Part shown: positions 49,891-59,202 of the stretch, piece by piece
Layout: each line of letters starts with the position of its first letter
How positions within the stretch are numbered: position 1 is the stretch's first letter
Assembly: GCA_047600765.1 (NCBI GenBank)
Contig: JASGKF010000001.1
Coordinates: forward strand, 1,116,001 to 1,180,000
DNA: 64,000 bases
From: Viridibacterium sp047600765
Lineage (GTDB): Bacteria > Pseudomonadota > Gammaproteobacteria > Burkholderiales > Rhodocyclaceae
Direction: 5' to 3'
Program-made: the position numbers and the translations under genes
Notes under the pieces: model-generated
The model's database searches: none
What the model was told of the DNA's origin: nothing
Seen by the model: only the letters and a program-made list of their open reading frames with translations

Positions 49891-52415
49891 GGCAACTCCC
49901 TCTCCGCCAACACGCGGCGCGCCTGACGGTTGCGATACAGCAGCACGCCAGCCGCGACAACGACGATCAACCAGAGTGTCGGGTCAAAAGGCGAATCACC
50001 GCTGGCAATCGAACAACCACCACCGCCGCCAATCGTTCCGCTGGAAGTCTGTGGCGTACCCTCGGCCTGGCCGTTAAGCGTGATCACGGCGTTCGGCGTA
50101 TCCGCAGCGTTTGACTCGATGCGCAAGGTACCGCCCCCCGCTCCAGGGGAAGACGGCAGGAAAGTCAGTGTCACGGCACATTCGAAACCGGGCGACATAT
50201 CGAAAGGCGGCAACGGGCAAGTCTTGTACTGGATGGCGTACGGCCCGCTCAGAGTGACCTTGTCGATATGCAACGCGTCGCTGCCGGAGTTGCTCATGCG
50301 CAGCTCGATCGGGGCCGAGCCTTCGCCCACCTTGAGATAACCGAAATTCAGCGAGGTGGCTGACAGGCTGATGTTCGCCGCAGCACCGCCCGAGCCAGTG
50401 CCCTGCAGATCGAAAGCGCCGGGCGAAGTCCCCGTCGACACGACCTGCACCGCAGCCTGCTTGGTGCCCAGCGAAGCCGGTGCGAAACGCACCTTCACCA
50501 GGCAGGTCTGGCCTTCGTAGAAGGCTGCGCCGACCGAACAACCGCTCAGGTCCACTGTGAAACTGCTCGAGTTCGCACCGACGATATTGACGAGGTTCAG
50601 CGTCGCGCCGCCAGGGCCCATGTTCTTCAGGGTCGCCTGCTGCTCAGCGGACACAGAGCCCGCAGCGACGGTACCGAAGTTGAACGGCGAAGTGGTCTGC
50701 CATGCGAGTATGGGTGCTGCCGTTGCACTGCCCGAGCCATCCAGCGGCACCGAATGCGGCGAACCCGCAGCGTTGCTGCTGAGGTTCAGCGAGCCCGTAA
50801 TGGATGCGGCTACCGATGCAGGATTGAAGCGGATGTCGATGTTGCACGAAGCACCAGCTGCCAGCGACGAGCCGCAAGGCGATGCCGTCACGAGCGAGAA
50901 CGATGCACCCGTGATGCTGAGCGAAGAGATATTCAACGTCGCCGTACCGGAGTTGGTCAGCGTGACGGTCTTGGCCGGATACAAACCACCCACCGTCTGC
51001 GTACCGAAGCTCAGCGTCGTCGGATTGAGTGACACCAATGGCGCAGGCACCGGAATGCCAGTGCCGGATAGCGTGATCAGCTGCGAACCATTATCGGCGT
51101 TGGAGGCCAGTGTCAGCGAAGCGGTGCGACTGCCCAGCGCCGTAGGCGAGAAAGTCATGATCACGGTGCAGGTACCGCCATTGGCGGTCACCGGGGTGCC
51201 CAGCGCACAAGTGCCACTGCGCGAATAATCGCCCGGCACGCTGCCGCCCAGCGTCAGCGCACTCCAGCTCAGATCGGCATCGCCAGTGTTCGTGACCGTC
51301 ACTGCACTCGCCGCCAGGCTGCTGCCAAGCTGGACACTGCCGAAAGTCAGCGTGGACTGGGTGAGCGTGATGTGCGCCGCCGGTGCTGCCGTCGAGGTGC
51401 CACTCAGGGTGACCGCCTGTGGACTACCTGGCGCATTGTGCGTCACGCTCAACGAAGCATTGCGCGTACCAACCGTGCCGCCTGCTGGCGCAAAACGGAC
51501 CACCAGGGTGCACGAACCTGCCGCCGCAATGACGCCGCTCGCCACGCAGGTATTGCCGGCCCCAAGAGAATAGTCACCCGAAGCCGTGCCCGAGAAGCTG
51601 AGCGTACCCAGCGTCATACTGGCGTTGCCGTTGTTCGAAATGGTCGTGGACTGGGTGGTGTTCGTCCCTTCCATCGTCGAGAAAGTCAGCGTCGCCGAAC
51701 CAATCGAGAACGACGGGCCAAGACCTGTACCCGACAGGCTGACGGAGCGCGACGGCGGTGTCGGATCCTGGCCGTTGTTGACGAAGGAAAGGCCCAGCGA
51801 GCCATTTCGCGTACCGAAGGTAGTCGGCGCAAAACGCACAGTGATCGTGCAGGTGCCACCATCTTCCGGAACGATCCGTGTCGCGCAGGACTCTGCCGTA
51901 ATGCTGAAGTCACTCGAACCACTCGTAATGCTCGGGGCGCTGTACGTGATCTCCGCACCGCGCATGTTGGTGATCGTGATGTTGGCCGTACTGTTACTGC
52001 CTACCGAAGTGTTCGAGAAGCTGGGCGTGCTCACCACCGCATTGCGAGCGGTCAACAGATAGTTACGGAACGCGGTGATTTCCGCGTTGCTGAGCGTATA
52101 GCCGTAACCGGAATTCGGCGCCGGGCCATTGCTGTCGCCCATCGGCGAAATGCTCGCCTTGAGCTTGTTACGGAAGCTCGTATCGTCGTTCAGCCAGGTG
52201 ATGGAAGCTGCTGGAAGGATCTTGCCGTAGGTCGACGAGATCGACGGTGCAACCGCATAGTTACCAGCACTACCGTGACAGCCCACGCAGGGACTTGCCT
52301 GCCAGTCTGTCAGATCGCTCGCCGTCGCCTGCTGCCCTGCGACGACGAGCACGAGACCGGCGAGCCCCAACGCCCAGCGGCGCGCCTGCTCCATGATGGA
52401 TCTGATTGATGGCAT
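49887..52415 (-). CDS. Cytochrome c / choice-of-anchor-D repeat protein with JDVT-CTERM-like sorting tail
   Basis: 842 residues from the ATG at 52415, with GGGAG upstream. Signal peptide, then a c-type heme site CVGCHG near residue 45. After a cytochrome-like domain (to about 130) come about six immunoglobulin-like choice-of-anchor-D repeats, each with patterns such as LTFGSVQLGSS, VTVTNTGDADLSWSAL and FSPTALGSRTASL. The C-terminus has GGGGGCS, a hydrophobic helix (LWLIVVVAAGVLLY) and a basic end (RNRQARR). The protein is probably surface-exposed after processing by the adjacent CPBP protease. Possible roles are redox relay or adhesion, unproven. Confidence 0.83.
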   Translation of the reverse strand: MPSIRSIMEQARRWALGLAGLVLVVAGQQATASDLTDWQASPCVGCHGSAGNYAVAPSISSTYGKILPAASITWLNDDTSFRNKLKASISPMGDSNGPAPNSGYGYTLSNAEITAFRNYLLTARNAVVSTPSFSNTSVGSNSTANITITNMRGAEITYSAPSITSGSSDFSITAESCATRIVPEDGGTCTITVRFAPTTFGTRNGSLGLSFVNNGQDPTPPSRSVSLSGTGLGPSFSIGSATLTFSTMEGTNTTQSTTISNNGNASMTLGTLSFSGTASGDYSLGAGNTCVASGVIAAAGSCTLVVRFAPAGGTVGTRNASLSVTHNAPGSPQAVTLSGTSTAAPAAHITLTQSTLTFGSVQLGSSLAASAVTVTNTGDADLSWSALTLGGSVPGDYSRSGTCALGTPVTANGGTCTVIMTFSPTALGSRTASLTLASNADNGSQLITLSGTGIPVPAPLVSLNPTTLSFGTQTVGGLYPAKTVTLTNSGTATLNISSLSITGASFSLVTASPCGSSLAAGASCNIDIRFNPASVAASITGSLNLSSNAAGSPHSVPLDGSGSATAAPILAWQTTSPFNFGTVAAGSVSAEQQATLKNMGPGGATLNLVNIVGANSSSFTVDLSGCSVGAAFYEGQTCLVKVRFAPASLGTKQAAVQVVSTGTSPGAFDLQGTGSGGAAANISLSATSLNFGYLKVGEGSAPIELRMSNSGSDALHIDKVTLSGPYAIQYKTCPLPPFDMSPGFECAVTLTFLPSSPGAGGGTLRIESNAADTPNAVITLNGQAEGTPQTSSGTIGGGGGCSIASGDSPFDPTLWLIVVVAAGVLLYRNRQARRVLAERELP

Positions 52416-52469
52416 TGCTGACAAACTCCCTGACCTTTATTCGTTATTGGCTGTAATGCGTCGAGCGCA

Positions 52470-53795
52470 TTACATGCAGTCCACTACCCGGAACTCCACG
52501 CGGCGATCCAGTGCGTCACGGAAGTCATCCGTACCCAAGCCAACGAGAGCTTCACGCGAACCGGCTCCTGCCGAACTCAGGCGCGAACGCAAACCGCGAT
52601 TGCGACCTTCCAACTGCTTGGTCACTGCCTCGGCGCGACGCAGAGACAGGCGTTCGTTGGTGCGCGCGCTGCCCGAGCGGCTGGTGTGACCCACCACCTT
52701 CATGCAGACGGGCGACCTGCCGGTCTCCGATGCAATCGCGTTGAGCCACATCTGGTATTGCGCGTTCTGGTCTTCGGCGCTTTCGAAGTCGGTCGTACCT
52801 GTACGGAACAGCATCTTCACAGGCAACTTCTTCGCCTCGATACCCGAGTCGACGATCTTCGTGAAAGCATCGCGGGCCGCATCGCGCTTGCCCAGCTCCC
52901 AGTTGGTGAGATAGAGGCCGTTGAGCACACGCAGGTCACCCGGCTCGGCAAGCTTCGAGGCTTCGGTATAGAGACGCAGCGCGTCCTGCGTCTTGTCGGC
53001 GTTGTAGGCCATCATGGCTTCGTTGATGACGGCGGCAGCGGGCAGACGGGCAAGGTACTCGGGATCCGCGGGGTCGCCGATCTCGGTATTCACCTGACAT
53101 GAATTGATGTATGCGCTGACCGTCTTGTCCTTGTTCCAGGTCGGGCTGTTGCGGAAGAACGGCAGCGGCTCAGGATTAACCGAGTTCACCGTCGCACGAT
53201 CGAGATTCTTGGACACCACGCGTCCGGTCTGCAGGTCGATCAGCGTCAGCCAGATACGGAAGGCATCGGGCTGCGTATCGATGGCGCGCTCGACGTTAAC
53301 CGGCGTCAACGTACCAATCAACAGCAAGGGTTTTTCCGCCAGCGCTTCGCGTGACAAACGCTTGATGGTCCAGTCCGGATGCTTGCGCTTGAGCAGACCT
53401 TCAAGGATCAGCCCCATCTTCACGGTGCTGACGGTCTGCGAACCGGTGTTGGCATCGATCAGCGGATCGATGACCAGGCTGCGACGACCCGACGCCAGCT
53501 CACGCTTGGCGTCATCCAGCAGCTTGTCGCCAGCGCGATCCACGGCATCGTCGAACTTGACGGGATCCGGCGCCACGATGGACTTGGCCGACACCGGCCG
53601 GCTGCTTGTCACCGGCACAACAGCCGGCGCAGGCGCCGCTGCGGCCGTGCTTGCAGGCTTGGCAGCAGCGGTCTGGTTGGTTGTCGGCGATGCGACGGCT
53701 GCGGTGTTCTGCGAGCTGCCCTTGGTACTGCAGGCCGTTACGGCGGCAATCAACAGCAGCGGCAGGATGAATGGGCGATTGGCAATGGTAGGCAT
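52470..53795 (-). CDS. OmpA-like domain lipoprotein
   Basis: 441 residues. Lipobox AAVTACST in the signal sequence, then an Ala/Pro-rich linker (to about 75). A middle domain (residues 80-330) has a CsgG-like or TPR-like character. A C-terminal OmpA peptidoglycan-binding domain follows (VKMLFRTGTTDFESAEDQNA, KVVGHTSRSGSARTNERLSL, RRAEAVTKQLEGR, RDALDRRVEFRV). It should tether the outer membrane to peptidoglycan. It lies between the diheme lipoprotein and the cytochrome/anchor-D gene on the same strand, 34-55 bases away, suggesting a common envelope complex. Confidence 0.85.
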   Translation of the reverse strand: MPTIANRPFILPLLLIAAVTACSTKGSSQNTAAVASPTTNQTAAAKPASTAAAAPAPAVVPVTSSRPVSAKSIVAPDPVKFDDAVDRAGDKLLDDAKRELASGRRSLVIDPLIDANTGSQTVSTVKMGLILEGLLKRKHPDWTIKRLSREALAEKPLLLIGTLTPVNVERAIDTQPDAFRIWLTLIDLQTGRVVSKNLDRATVNSVNPEPLPFFRNSPTWNKDKTVSAYINSCQVNTEIGDPADPEYLARLPAAAVINEAMMAYNADKTQDALRLYTEASKLAEPGDLRVLNGLYLTNWELGKRDAARDAFTKIVDSGIEAKKLPVKMLFRTGTTDFESAEDQNAQYQMWLNAIASETGRSPVCMKVVGHTSRSGSARTNERLSLRRAEAVTKQLEGRNRGLRSRLSSAGAGSREALVGLGTDDFRDALDRRVEFRVVDCM

Positions 53796-53829
53796 GGTTA
53801 TGTCTCCGAAGATTTGTGACCTGGCGGGC

Positions 53830-56094
53830 TCAGTGTCGCGGATAGACCGGATCCGGCGCAGCCTGGGTACAACCGAGGAACTTGGTCATCAGATCAGCCA
53901 GCGCGGCATCCGACTCGATCTTGAGGCGCAGGCGATCCAGTGACATCAGGGCGTTGGGCATGATGCCATTGTTGTAAAGGTTGGCAGTGTTGCCGCAGAT
54001 ATGCGACGTCCCTTTGTAGGGGACCAGCTTGGGCTGGGTGCCGGTACCGGCATCCCAGTCATACGCATCCGGCATGACGACGTGGCAGGTACGGCACGAC
54101 GTACCGACAACCTCGTGATAGAACTTGGCCGCATCGGCCGACGTCGCGCTGATACCCACGCTGGCCGGGTTGAACGTCGACCAGGCCGTCGGCACGTAAG
54201 ACTTGTCGAGCACGTAAGGCGGGCCCGCTGCATACCAGCCATCGATCAGCGCCGTGGTCGCCGTCGACGGCCCGGTCTGCTTGACCAGCTGGTTGAGCTG
54301 GTAGATGGCATTCGACTGCACGGCTTCGGTCAGCCCGGAGTAGCCGGAGAACAGGTAGTTACCCGTATCGAACGGCAGGAACTTGGCCCCCAGATCCGGC
54401 GTCGGATGACCCGACTCGCCGAAGCGACCCACGTAGGAAGCGCCACCGTGACAAGCCACGCAGGCGCCGGGCACGAACTTCTCGCCACGTCCATCCAGAT
54501 TGACCGAAGTCATCAGCTTGCCGCCAGGGCCGAAGATCAGGAACTTGGTGAAGGGATTCCCGCCGCTACGACCGGTCGTGGGCGAGTACTCCATCGCCAC
54601 GCAAGCCACCATCTTCTCGTCGGCCAGGCCACGTGCGACCACCAGGTCGATCTCGGACTGCGAATCGGTCTCGGGACCGGGATGGTTGCAGACGTAGAAG
54701 GCCACCTTGGTAGCCGACACCTGAGTAGCCGTCATGCGGCGCACCAGGTTGAGGTCACGCTGGTTGATGTAGATCGCAGAGACTTCCGTATTCGAACCAC
54801 GCCAAGGGCCGAACTTGTTTTCGCGCAGCCAGTCGTTGAGCGAGATCGCGCCGACCATGTTGCCCTGCGAATCGCAATCTTGCACAGCACCGAAAGAGCG
54901 GTAATAGAGGCAGCCACTAAGGCGCGTATCCAGACCCTTGAACGACAGGAAGCGATTGAAGCCCGGCACGTTGACCGAGTAGGCACCGGGGATCTGCGTG
55001 ACCATCTCGCCACGCAGGTTGCCGTCCGGCCCATAACCCGCCATCTTGGTGACAGTGGGGCGGCTATTGGGAATGACGTAAGACAGTTCCAGCGGCGTAG
55101 AGGAGCTGTAACCACCCGACATCGCCGGCACGTCCAGCGTCGTCGTAAAGCCTTCGCAAACCACCTTCAGCTTGAGACTGGCATCGACCACTACCGAAGC
55201 ATCCAGCGCGTAATCACCAAAGCCATTGACCTTGACCTGCGGCGTCAGCGCCGTGCCGTTGGCAGCGAGCAACTGAACGCTGGCCGTGGAGTACACACCG
55301 AACAATTCGTTGCGCAGGCCACAGACGCCACCATCCTGGAAGCCAATGTGCCCGAACAGCAGCAAGTTGCGCCCCGAAGCTGCAGCCGGGCTGACGGACC
55401 AGCTCAGCAACTTGGCCGCCGTCTTGCTGACCGTGCTCGTGAAGCAGCCGTCGAGCTGCGTCCCCTGCGCCGTCGTGCAGGTCACCGAATAATTGCCCTC
55501 AGCCAGACGCGGCACAACGAGTTCACCGCCGATGTCGGTCTCGCCTGCAAATACCTGCACGTTCGATGAATTCTTGACGACGACCTGAACGCCGGGCAGA
55601 TAGACCTCGCGCGCCTTTGCACCGCCGGTCGAAGCAAACGTGGTCGTGAAGCCTGCGCGCAGACGCATGCGCGTCGCATTGCCATCGAACTCATCACCCG
55701 ACGCCACCGTGGGCGCTGCGTACACAGCCGGGGACGGCACCGGTGCGGTCGTCTTGAAACCATCGGTCGATACGACGTACTGCTGTTCGACGTAACCGCC
55801 CTTGCCATCGGAGATCAGCACATAGGCAAAGTGCGCACCCGGCCCGAGCGGCAGGGTCCAGACCGTCTGCTTGCTGTTCTTGTTGCTGATCGAACCGGCT
55901 GTGACACGCCACTGATAGCTCAGGCCATCGCCGTTGGCATCACTGGCATCGACACGCAGGGTGGTGTTGGCCGTCCCGGATTCGACCGGATCCTTGATCT
56001 CATCATTGCCCGCGCCGCCGCACGCAACGACGAACAGGATGATTACAACGGATGTCCATATGGCTGTTAGCCAGCGGATGGGCAAAGTACGCAT
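53830..56094 (-). CDS. Multiheme-type cytochrome lipoprotein with PKD-like N-terminal domain
   Basis: 754 residues from the ATG at 56094, preceded by GAGAGAGCGG. Lipobox LFVVACGG; then a PKD/Ig-like region (NTTLRVDASDANGDGLSYQW) and carboxypeptidase-regulatory-like beta domains to about residue 330. Toward the C-terminus are two CxxCH heme sites: CVACHGG and CRTCHVV. No peroxidase or oxidase family is recognised with certainty. As first gene of a four-gene envelope unit it may pass electrons to or from the cytochrome/anchor-D protein. Function unproven. Confidence 0.78.
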   Translation of the reverse strand: MRTLPIRWLTAIWTSVVIILFVVACGGAGNDEIKDPVESGTANTTLRVDASDANGDGLSYQWRVTAGSISNKNSKQTVWTLPLGPGAHFAYVLISDGKGGYVEQQYVVSTDGFKTTAPVPSPAVYAAPTVASGDEFDGNATRMRLRAGFTTTFASTGGAKAREVYLPGVQVVVKNSSNVQVFAGETDIGGELVVPRLAEGNYSVTCTTAQGTQLDGCFTSTVSKTAAKLLSWSVSPAAASGRNLLLFGHIGFQDGGVCGLRNELFGVYSTASVQLLAANGTALTPQVKVNGFGDYALDASVVVDASLKLKVVCEGFTTTLDVPAMSGGYSSSTPLELSYVIPNSRPTVTKMAGYGPDGNLRGEMVTQIPGAYSVNVPGFNRFLSFKGLDTRLSGCLYYRSFGAVQDCDSQGNMVGAISLNDWLRENKFGPWRGSNTEVSAIYINQRDLNLVRRMTATQVSATKVAFYVCNHPGPETDSQSEIDLVVARGLADEKMVACVAMEYSPTTGRSGGNPFTKFLIFGPGGKLMTSVNLDGRGEKFVPGACVACHGGASYVGRFGESGHPTPDLGAKFLPFDTGNYLFSGYSGLTEAVQSNAIYQLNQLVKQTGPSTATTALIDGWYAAGPPYVLDKSYVPTAWSTFNPASVGISATSADAAKFYHEVVGTSCRTCHVVMPDAYDWDAGTGTQPKLVPYKGTSHICGNTANLYNNGIMPNALMSLDRLRLKIESDAALADLMTKFLGCTQAAPDPVYPRH

Positions 56095-56671
56095 CTGACC
56101 GCTCTCTCTGTTATTGACTACTTGACTGGCTCGATGCGGCCAGCTGATCCAACAAGCAATTCCCAAGCCATTGCTGTCGGCAATCTCCAGCCTCTTCGGC
56201 CGGCCAGTCGCATCTTTGTAACGCGACTGATTTTTAAGCGAATTCTAGCAAAACGTCAACCTGAAACGCCCTTCCGTACAGCGGTGACGCAACGCACAAG
56301 CGGTCGGAATGCACGGTTCCGCCAGCGCTTGGACCTCGCATACAGGGCTGGACCAGTCCGCGCCTCGGCATTGTGGGGGACGAGCATGACGGCCCTGCGA
56401 ACGAACCTCGCAAAATACCCGTCGCCTTGTGCGGCGCAGCGTATCTGACTGCATCAATCCGGGGCACGCAGCGGCCCCTGTGCGTACTTTCCAGGGCTTC
56501 GAAGCAACCCATTCAGGGCCCGATGATGGGCTCGGGTTTGACTGCAGGAATGGCCCCCTTCCCTGAGCGCTACAAGGTAAGCTGGCAAGCCTGAGCCGGT
56601 ATGCAACTGTGCTTGGCCAGCAGACACCCCGACAAGCAACACCTTCTTCACCCTTTTTGAAAGGCAAGCAG
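56095..56671. other. 577-base intergenic region
   Basis: I see no convincing coding frame here: the short open frames lack ribosome sites and protein-like composition. It should hold the divergent promoters of the diheme lipoprotein gene (minus) and of the small protein at 56672 (plus). An AT-rich patch near 56228-56255 is the only compositional feature; no tRNA or clear hairpin was found. Confidence 0.5.
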
Positions 56672-56923
56672 ATGGCACTCAAACTCGGACAAACCGTCGC
56701 CGATCAAGTAACCGGCTTCCAGGGCGTTCTCACCGCGCTCGCTGACCACCTCACCGGCGAACGCCGCGGTCTGGTCGCCTCGGCCGCCATCCGCGATGGC
56801 TTCATGCCCGCCGCACGCTGGTTCGACGTGCGCCGCCTGCAGATCGTCAAGAGCGAAGCGCTGGTTCTCAAGCCCCACGTCGAACCCAAGACGCCGAAGT
56901 CGCCCAGCAAAAAGGCCAAGTAA
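56672..56923 (+). CDS. Small hypothetical protein
   Basis: 83 residues from the ATG at 56672, preceded by AAAGG. It begins MALKLGQTVADQVTGFQGVL, continues GERRGLVASAAIRDGFMPAA and RWFDVRRLQIV, and ends in a lysine-rich PKSPSKKAK tail. The VTGFQGV pattern recalls small phage- or transposon-borne KTSC/SH3-like proteins, but no family can be assigned with confidence. A strong terminator follows. Confidence 0.65.
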   Translation: MALKLGQTVADQVTGFQGVLTALADHLTGERRGLVASAAIRDGFMPAARWFDVRRLQIVKSEALVLKPHVEPKTPKSPSKKAK

Positions 56924-56930
56924 GCCACAC

Positions 56931-56970
56931 GCAGCCCGGCCAGCACACGGCCGGGCTGCCGGTTTTGTTT
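56931..56970 (+). terminator. Rho-independent terminator after the small protein gene
   Basis: Perfect 11-bp stem GCAGCCCGGCC / GGCCGGGCTGC with a 7-base loop, followed by CGGTTTTGTTT. Confidence 0.8.
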
Positions 56971-57009
56971 ATCATGCAGGCCTCACCACACTCTCGCGGA
57001 GACGCCTGC

Positions 57010-57498
57010 ATGCGCCCCCTGTCGCTCACCCTCCTGGCCCTGCTGTGCGCATTCGGCGCCGCTGCGTGCAACAAACAAGACGAGGCTGCACCTCGCACCG
57101 AAGTCGCGGCCGAGGCCCCTGCAGCAGCTCCCGCGCCGGTCGCCAGCGCCCCCGACGCCGATCCGGAACTGGCCAATACGGCCGAACAGGTCGTGCCGCA
57201 ATTCCACCTGGCTTACATGGACCAGGTCTACGCCAGCATCTACAACAGCTCGGCACCGGACATGCGCCTGTTCATGCCCCAGCATGAGTTCGTCGCCTAC
57301 ATGGAAGGCATCCGCCGCAAGATGGGCCAGGTCCAGGGCGCCAAGCGCACCAGCGCCACGGCAGCCGGCAACGTCGTCACCCTGCGCTACAACACCACTT
57401 ACGAAAAAGGCCCGGCGGTCGAAGAGTTCATCGTTCGCGTCAGCGGCAAGGATGCCGCCCTGCTCGGCTACCGCATGGTGTCGCCTTCGACTTTCTGA
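57010..57498 (+). CDS. Lipoprotein with DUF4019/DUF3887-like domain
   Basis: 162 residues from the ATG at 57010. Lipobox GAAACNK after the signal MRPLSLTLLALLCAFG; an Ala/Pro-rich linker follows. The C-terminal part (FHLAYMDQVYASIYNSSAPD, FVAYMEGIRRKMGQVQGAKR, VTLRYNTTYEKGPAVEEFIV) fits small NTF2-like DUF4019/DUF3887 domains. Function unknown; it stands alone between the small protein gene and mtgA. Confidence 0.72.
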   Translation: MRPLSLTLLALLCAFGAAACNKQDEAAPRTEVAAEAPAAAPAPVASAPDADPELANTAEQVVPQFHLAYMDQVYASIYNSSAPDMRLFMPQHEFVAYMEGIRRKMGQVQGAKRTSATAAGNVVTLRYNTTYEKGPAVEEFIVRVSGKDAALLGYRMVSPSTF

Positions 57499-57587
57499 TG
57501 CCGCGCTGTGCGGCAGCGTGACGCAAGCGCTTGCCGCCACCGCACCACTCTGCAACCCTGTCGCGCTTCGCCGGCCCCCGTCCTTCC

Positions 57588-58277
57588 ATGCCTGTCTCCC
57601 GCTACATCAAGCGCGCCCTGCTGGTCGCGTTTGCCCTCGCCCTGCTCTGGCTGCTCTGGCTGTTCGGCCACATCCTGTTCTGGAAGTGGTTCAACCCCAG
57701 CGAAACCAGCTTCATGGCCATCCGCCTCGAAGAGCTGCGCGAGAAAAATCCCAAAGCCGCGCTCAAGCACCAGTGGGTGCCCTACGAACGCATTTCGGTG
57801 CACCTCAAGCGCGCTGTCATCGCTGCCGAGGATGACAAGTTCGTAGACCACGAAGGCTTCGACTGGGAAGGCATCCAGAAGGCCATCGAGAAGAACCAGA
57901 AGAAGGGTAAAGCTGTGGCCGGCGGCTCGACGATCAGCCAGCAACTCGCCAAGAACCTGCTGCTGTCGCCCTCGCGCAGCTACTGGCGCAAGGCCAACGA
58001 GGCGGTCATCACGATCATGATCGAACTCACCTGGGACAAGCGCCGCATCCTCGAGGTCTACCTCAACTCGGTCGAATGGGGCAGCGGCGTCTTCGGTGCC
58101 GAGGCCGCCGCGCGGCACTACTTCAACGTGTCTGCTGCCCAGCTCAGCTCGGCGCAGGCTGCGCGCATTGCCGTCATGCTGCCCAACCCGCGCAAGTTCG
58201 AGAAGAGCTACTCGGCACGGCTGGCCGCCCACGCCGCGCGCGTGCAGTCGCGCATGCAGTACTCCGAAGTACCCTGA
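57588..58277 (+). CDS. mtgA: Monofunctional biosynthetic peptidoglycan transglycosylase
   Basis: 229 residues from the ATG at 57588. One N-terminal membrane helix, then the GT51 glycosyltransferase motifs: RAVIAAEDDKFVDHEGFDWE, GGSTISQQLAKNLLLSPSRS, KRRILEVYLNSVEWG and GVFGAEAAARHYF. No transpeptidase domain. It polymerises lipid II glycan strands at the periplasmic face of the inner membrane. Confidence 0.96.
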   Translation: MPVSRYIKRALLVAFALALLWLLWLFGHILFWKWFNPSETSFMAIRLEELREKNPKAALKHQWVPYERISVHLKRAVIAAEDDKFVDHEGFDWEGIQKAIEKNQKKGKAVAGGSTISQQLAKNLLLSPSRSYWRKANEAVITIMIELTWDKRRILEVYLNSVEWGSGVFGAEAAARHYFNVSAAQLSSAQAARIAVMLPNPRKFEKSYSARLAAHAARVQSRMQYSEVP

Positions 58278-58404
58278 ACACGGCTGACGACGCCTCCCGT
58301 CGGCCTGCCCTCCGGGGTAATCCCGGCATCACGACTTTCCGTTAGCATGTCCGGGCAGTTTTCACTGACCGGACATCGACTGAATAAATCCAGGGAGAAT
58401 CGTC

Positions 58405-59202
58405 ATGAACCAGCAATCCAGCAATCCTTACGCACCGCCCGTGGCGCATGTGGATGACGCCCATTCCGGCGGCGGCGCCCCCGGCGTCCTGATCCCCGGT
58501 GGCCGCAGCGTGCCCGCTGGCAACGCTACCAGCTGGCTCGGCGGTGGCTGGGAGATGTTCAAGCAGTCGCCAGGTGCCTGGATCGGCATTTTCCTGATCT
58601 TCATGGTCATCTACTTCGTCCTGTCGATGATCCCCCTGATCAATTTCTTCGTCATGCTGATCTTCCCCCTGCTCGCGGGTGGCGTGATGATCGCGTGTGA
58701 AGGACAGCGCCAGACCGGCAGCCTGCAGGTTGGCGACCTCTTTGCAGGCTTCCAGAAGAACGCCGGCCAGCTGGTCCTGCTGGGCCTCATCACGCTGGGA
58801 TTCAGCATGGTGATGATGCTCATCGCCGCCGTATTCATCGGCTTCGGCGTCATCGGCGCCCTCATGACCGGTCAGGATGCCACTGCCGCCATGATGAGCC
58901 TGGGGATTGGCGGCATCGCCATGTTCGCCGTGGTGGTCTTCCTCGGCTCCATCCTGCTCTACGCCGCCTGCTGGTTCGCACCGGCCCTGATCGTGCACAA
59001 CGGCCTGTCGGCCATCGAGGCCATGAAGACCAGCTTCTCCGGCTGCATGCGCAACATCGGCGGCGGCTTCATCTACTTCATCCTGCTGTTCATCCTCAGC
59101 ATCGTCGCCAGCATTCCGCTGCTGCTTGGCTGGCTGGTGCTGGGTCCGGTGCTGTGGGCCTCCGTCTTCACGGGCTATCGCGACATCTTCCTCGAGGACT
59201 GA
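58405..59202 (+). CDS. BPSS1780-family multi-pass membrane protein
   Basis: 265 residues: an N-terminal soluble stretch (MNQQSSNPYAPPVAHVDDAH) followed by about six membrane helices. WLGGGWEMFKQSPGAWIGIF and the ending VLWASVFTGYRDIFLED are typical of the BPSS1780 family of betaproteobacteria. Function unknown. It is directly followed by the RDD gene (TTG start right after the stop), so it belongs to the membrane cluster running into the MoxR gene. Confidence 0.85.
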   Translation: MNQQSSNPYAPPVAHVDDAHSGGGAPGVLIPGGRSVPAGNATSWLGGGWEMFKQSPGAWIGIFLIFMVIYFVLSMIPLINFFVMLIFPLLAGGVMIACEGQRQTGSLQVGDLFAGFQKNAGQLVLLGLITLGFSMVMMLIAAVFIGFGVIGALMTGQDATAAMMSLGIGGIAMFAVVVFLGSILLYAACWFAPALIVHNGLSAIEAMKTSFSGCMRNIGGGFIYFILLFILSIVASIPLLLGWLVLGPVLWASVFTGYRDIFLED

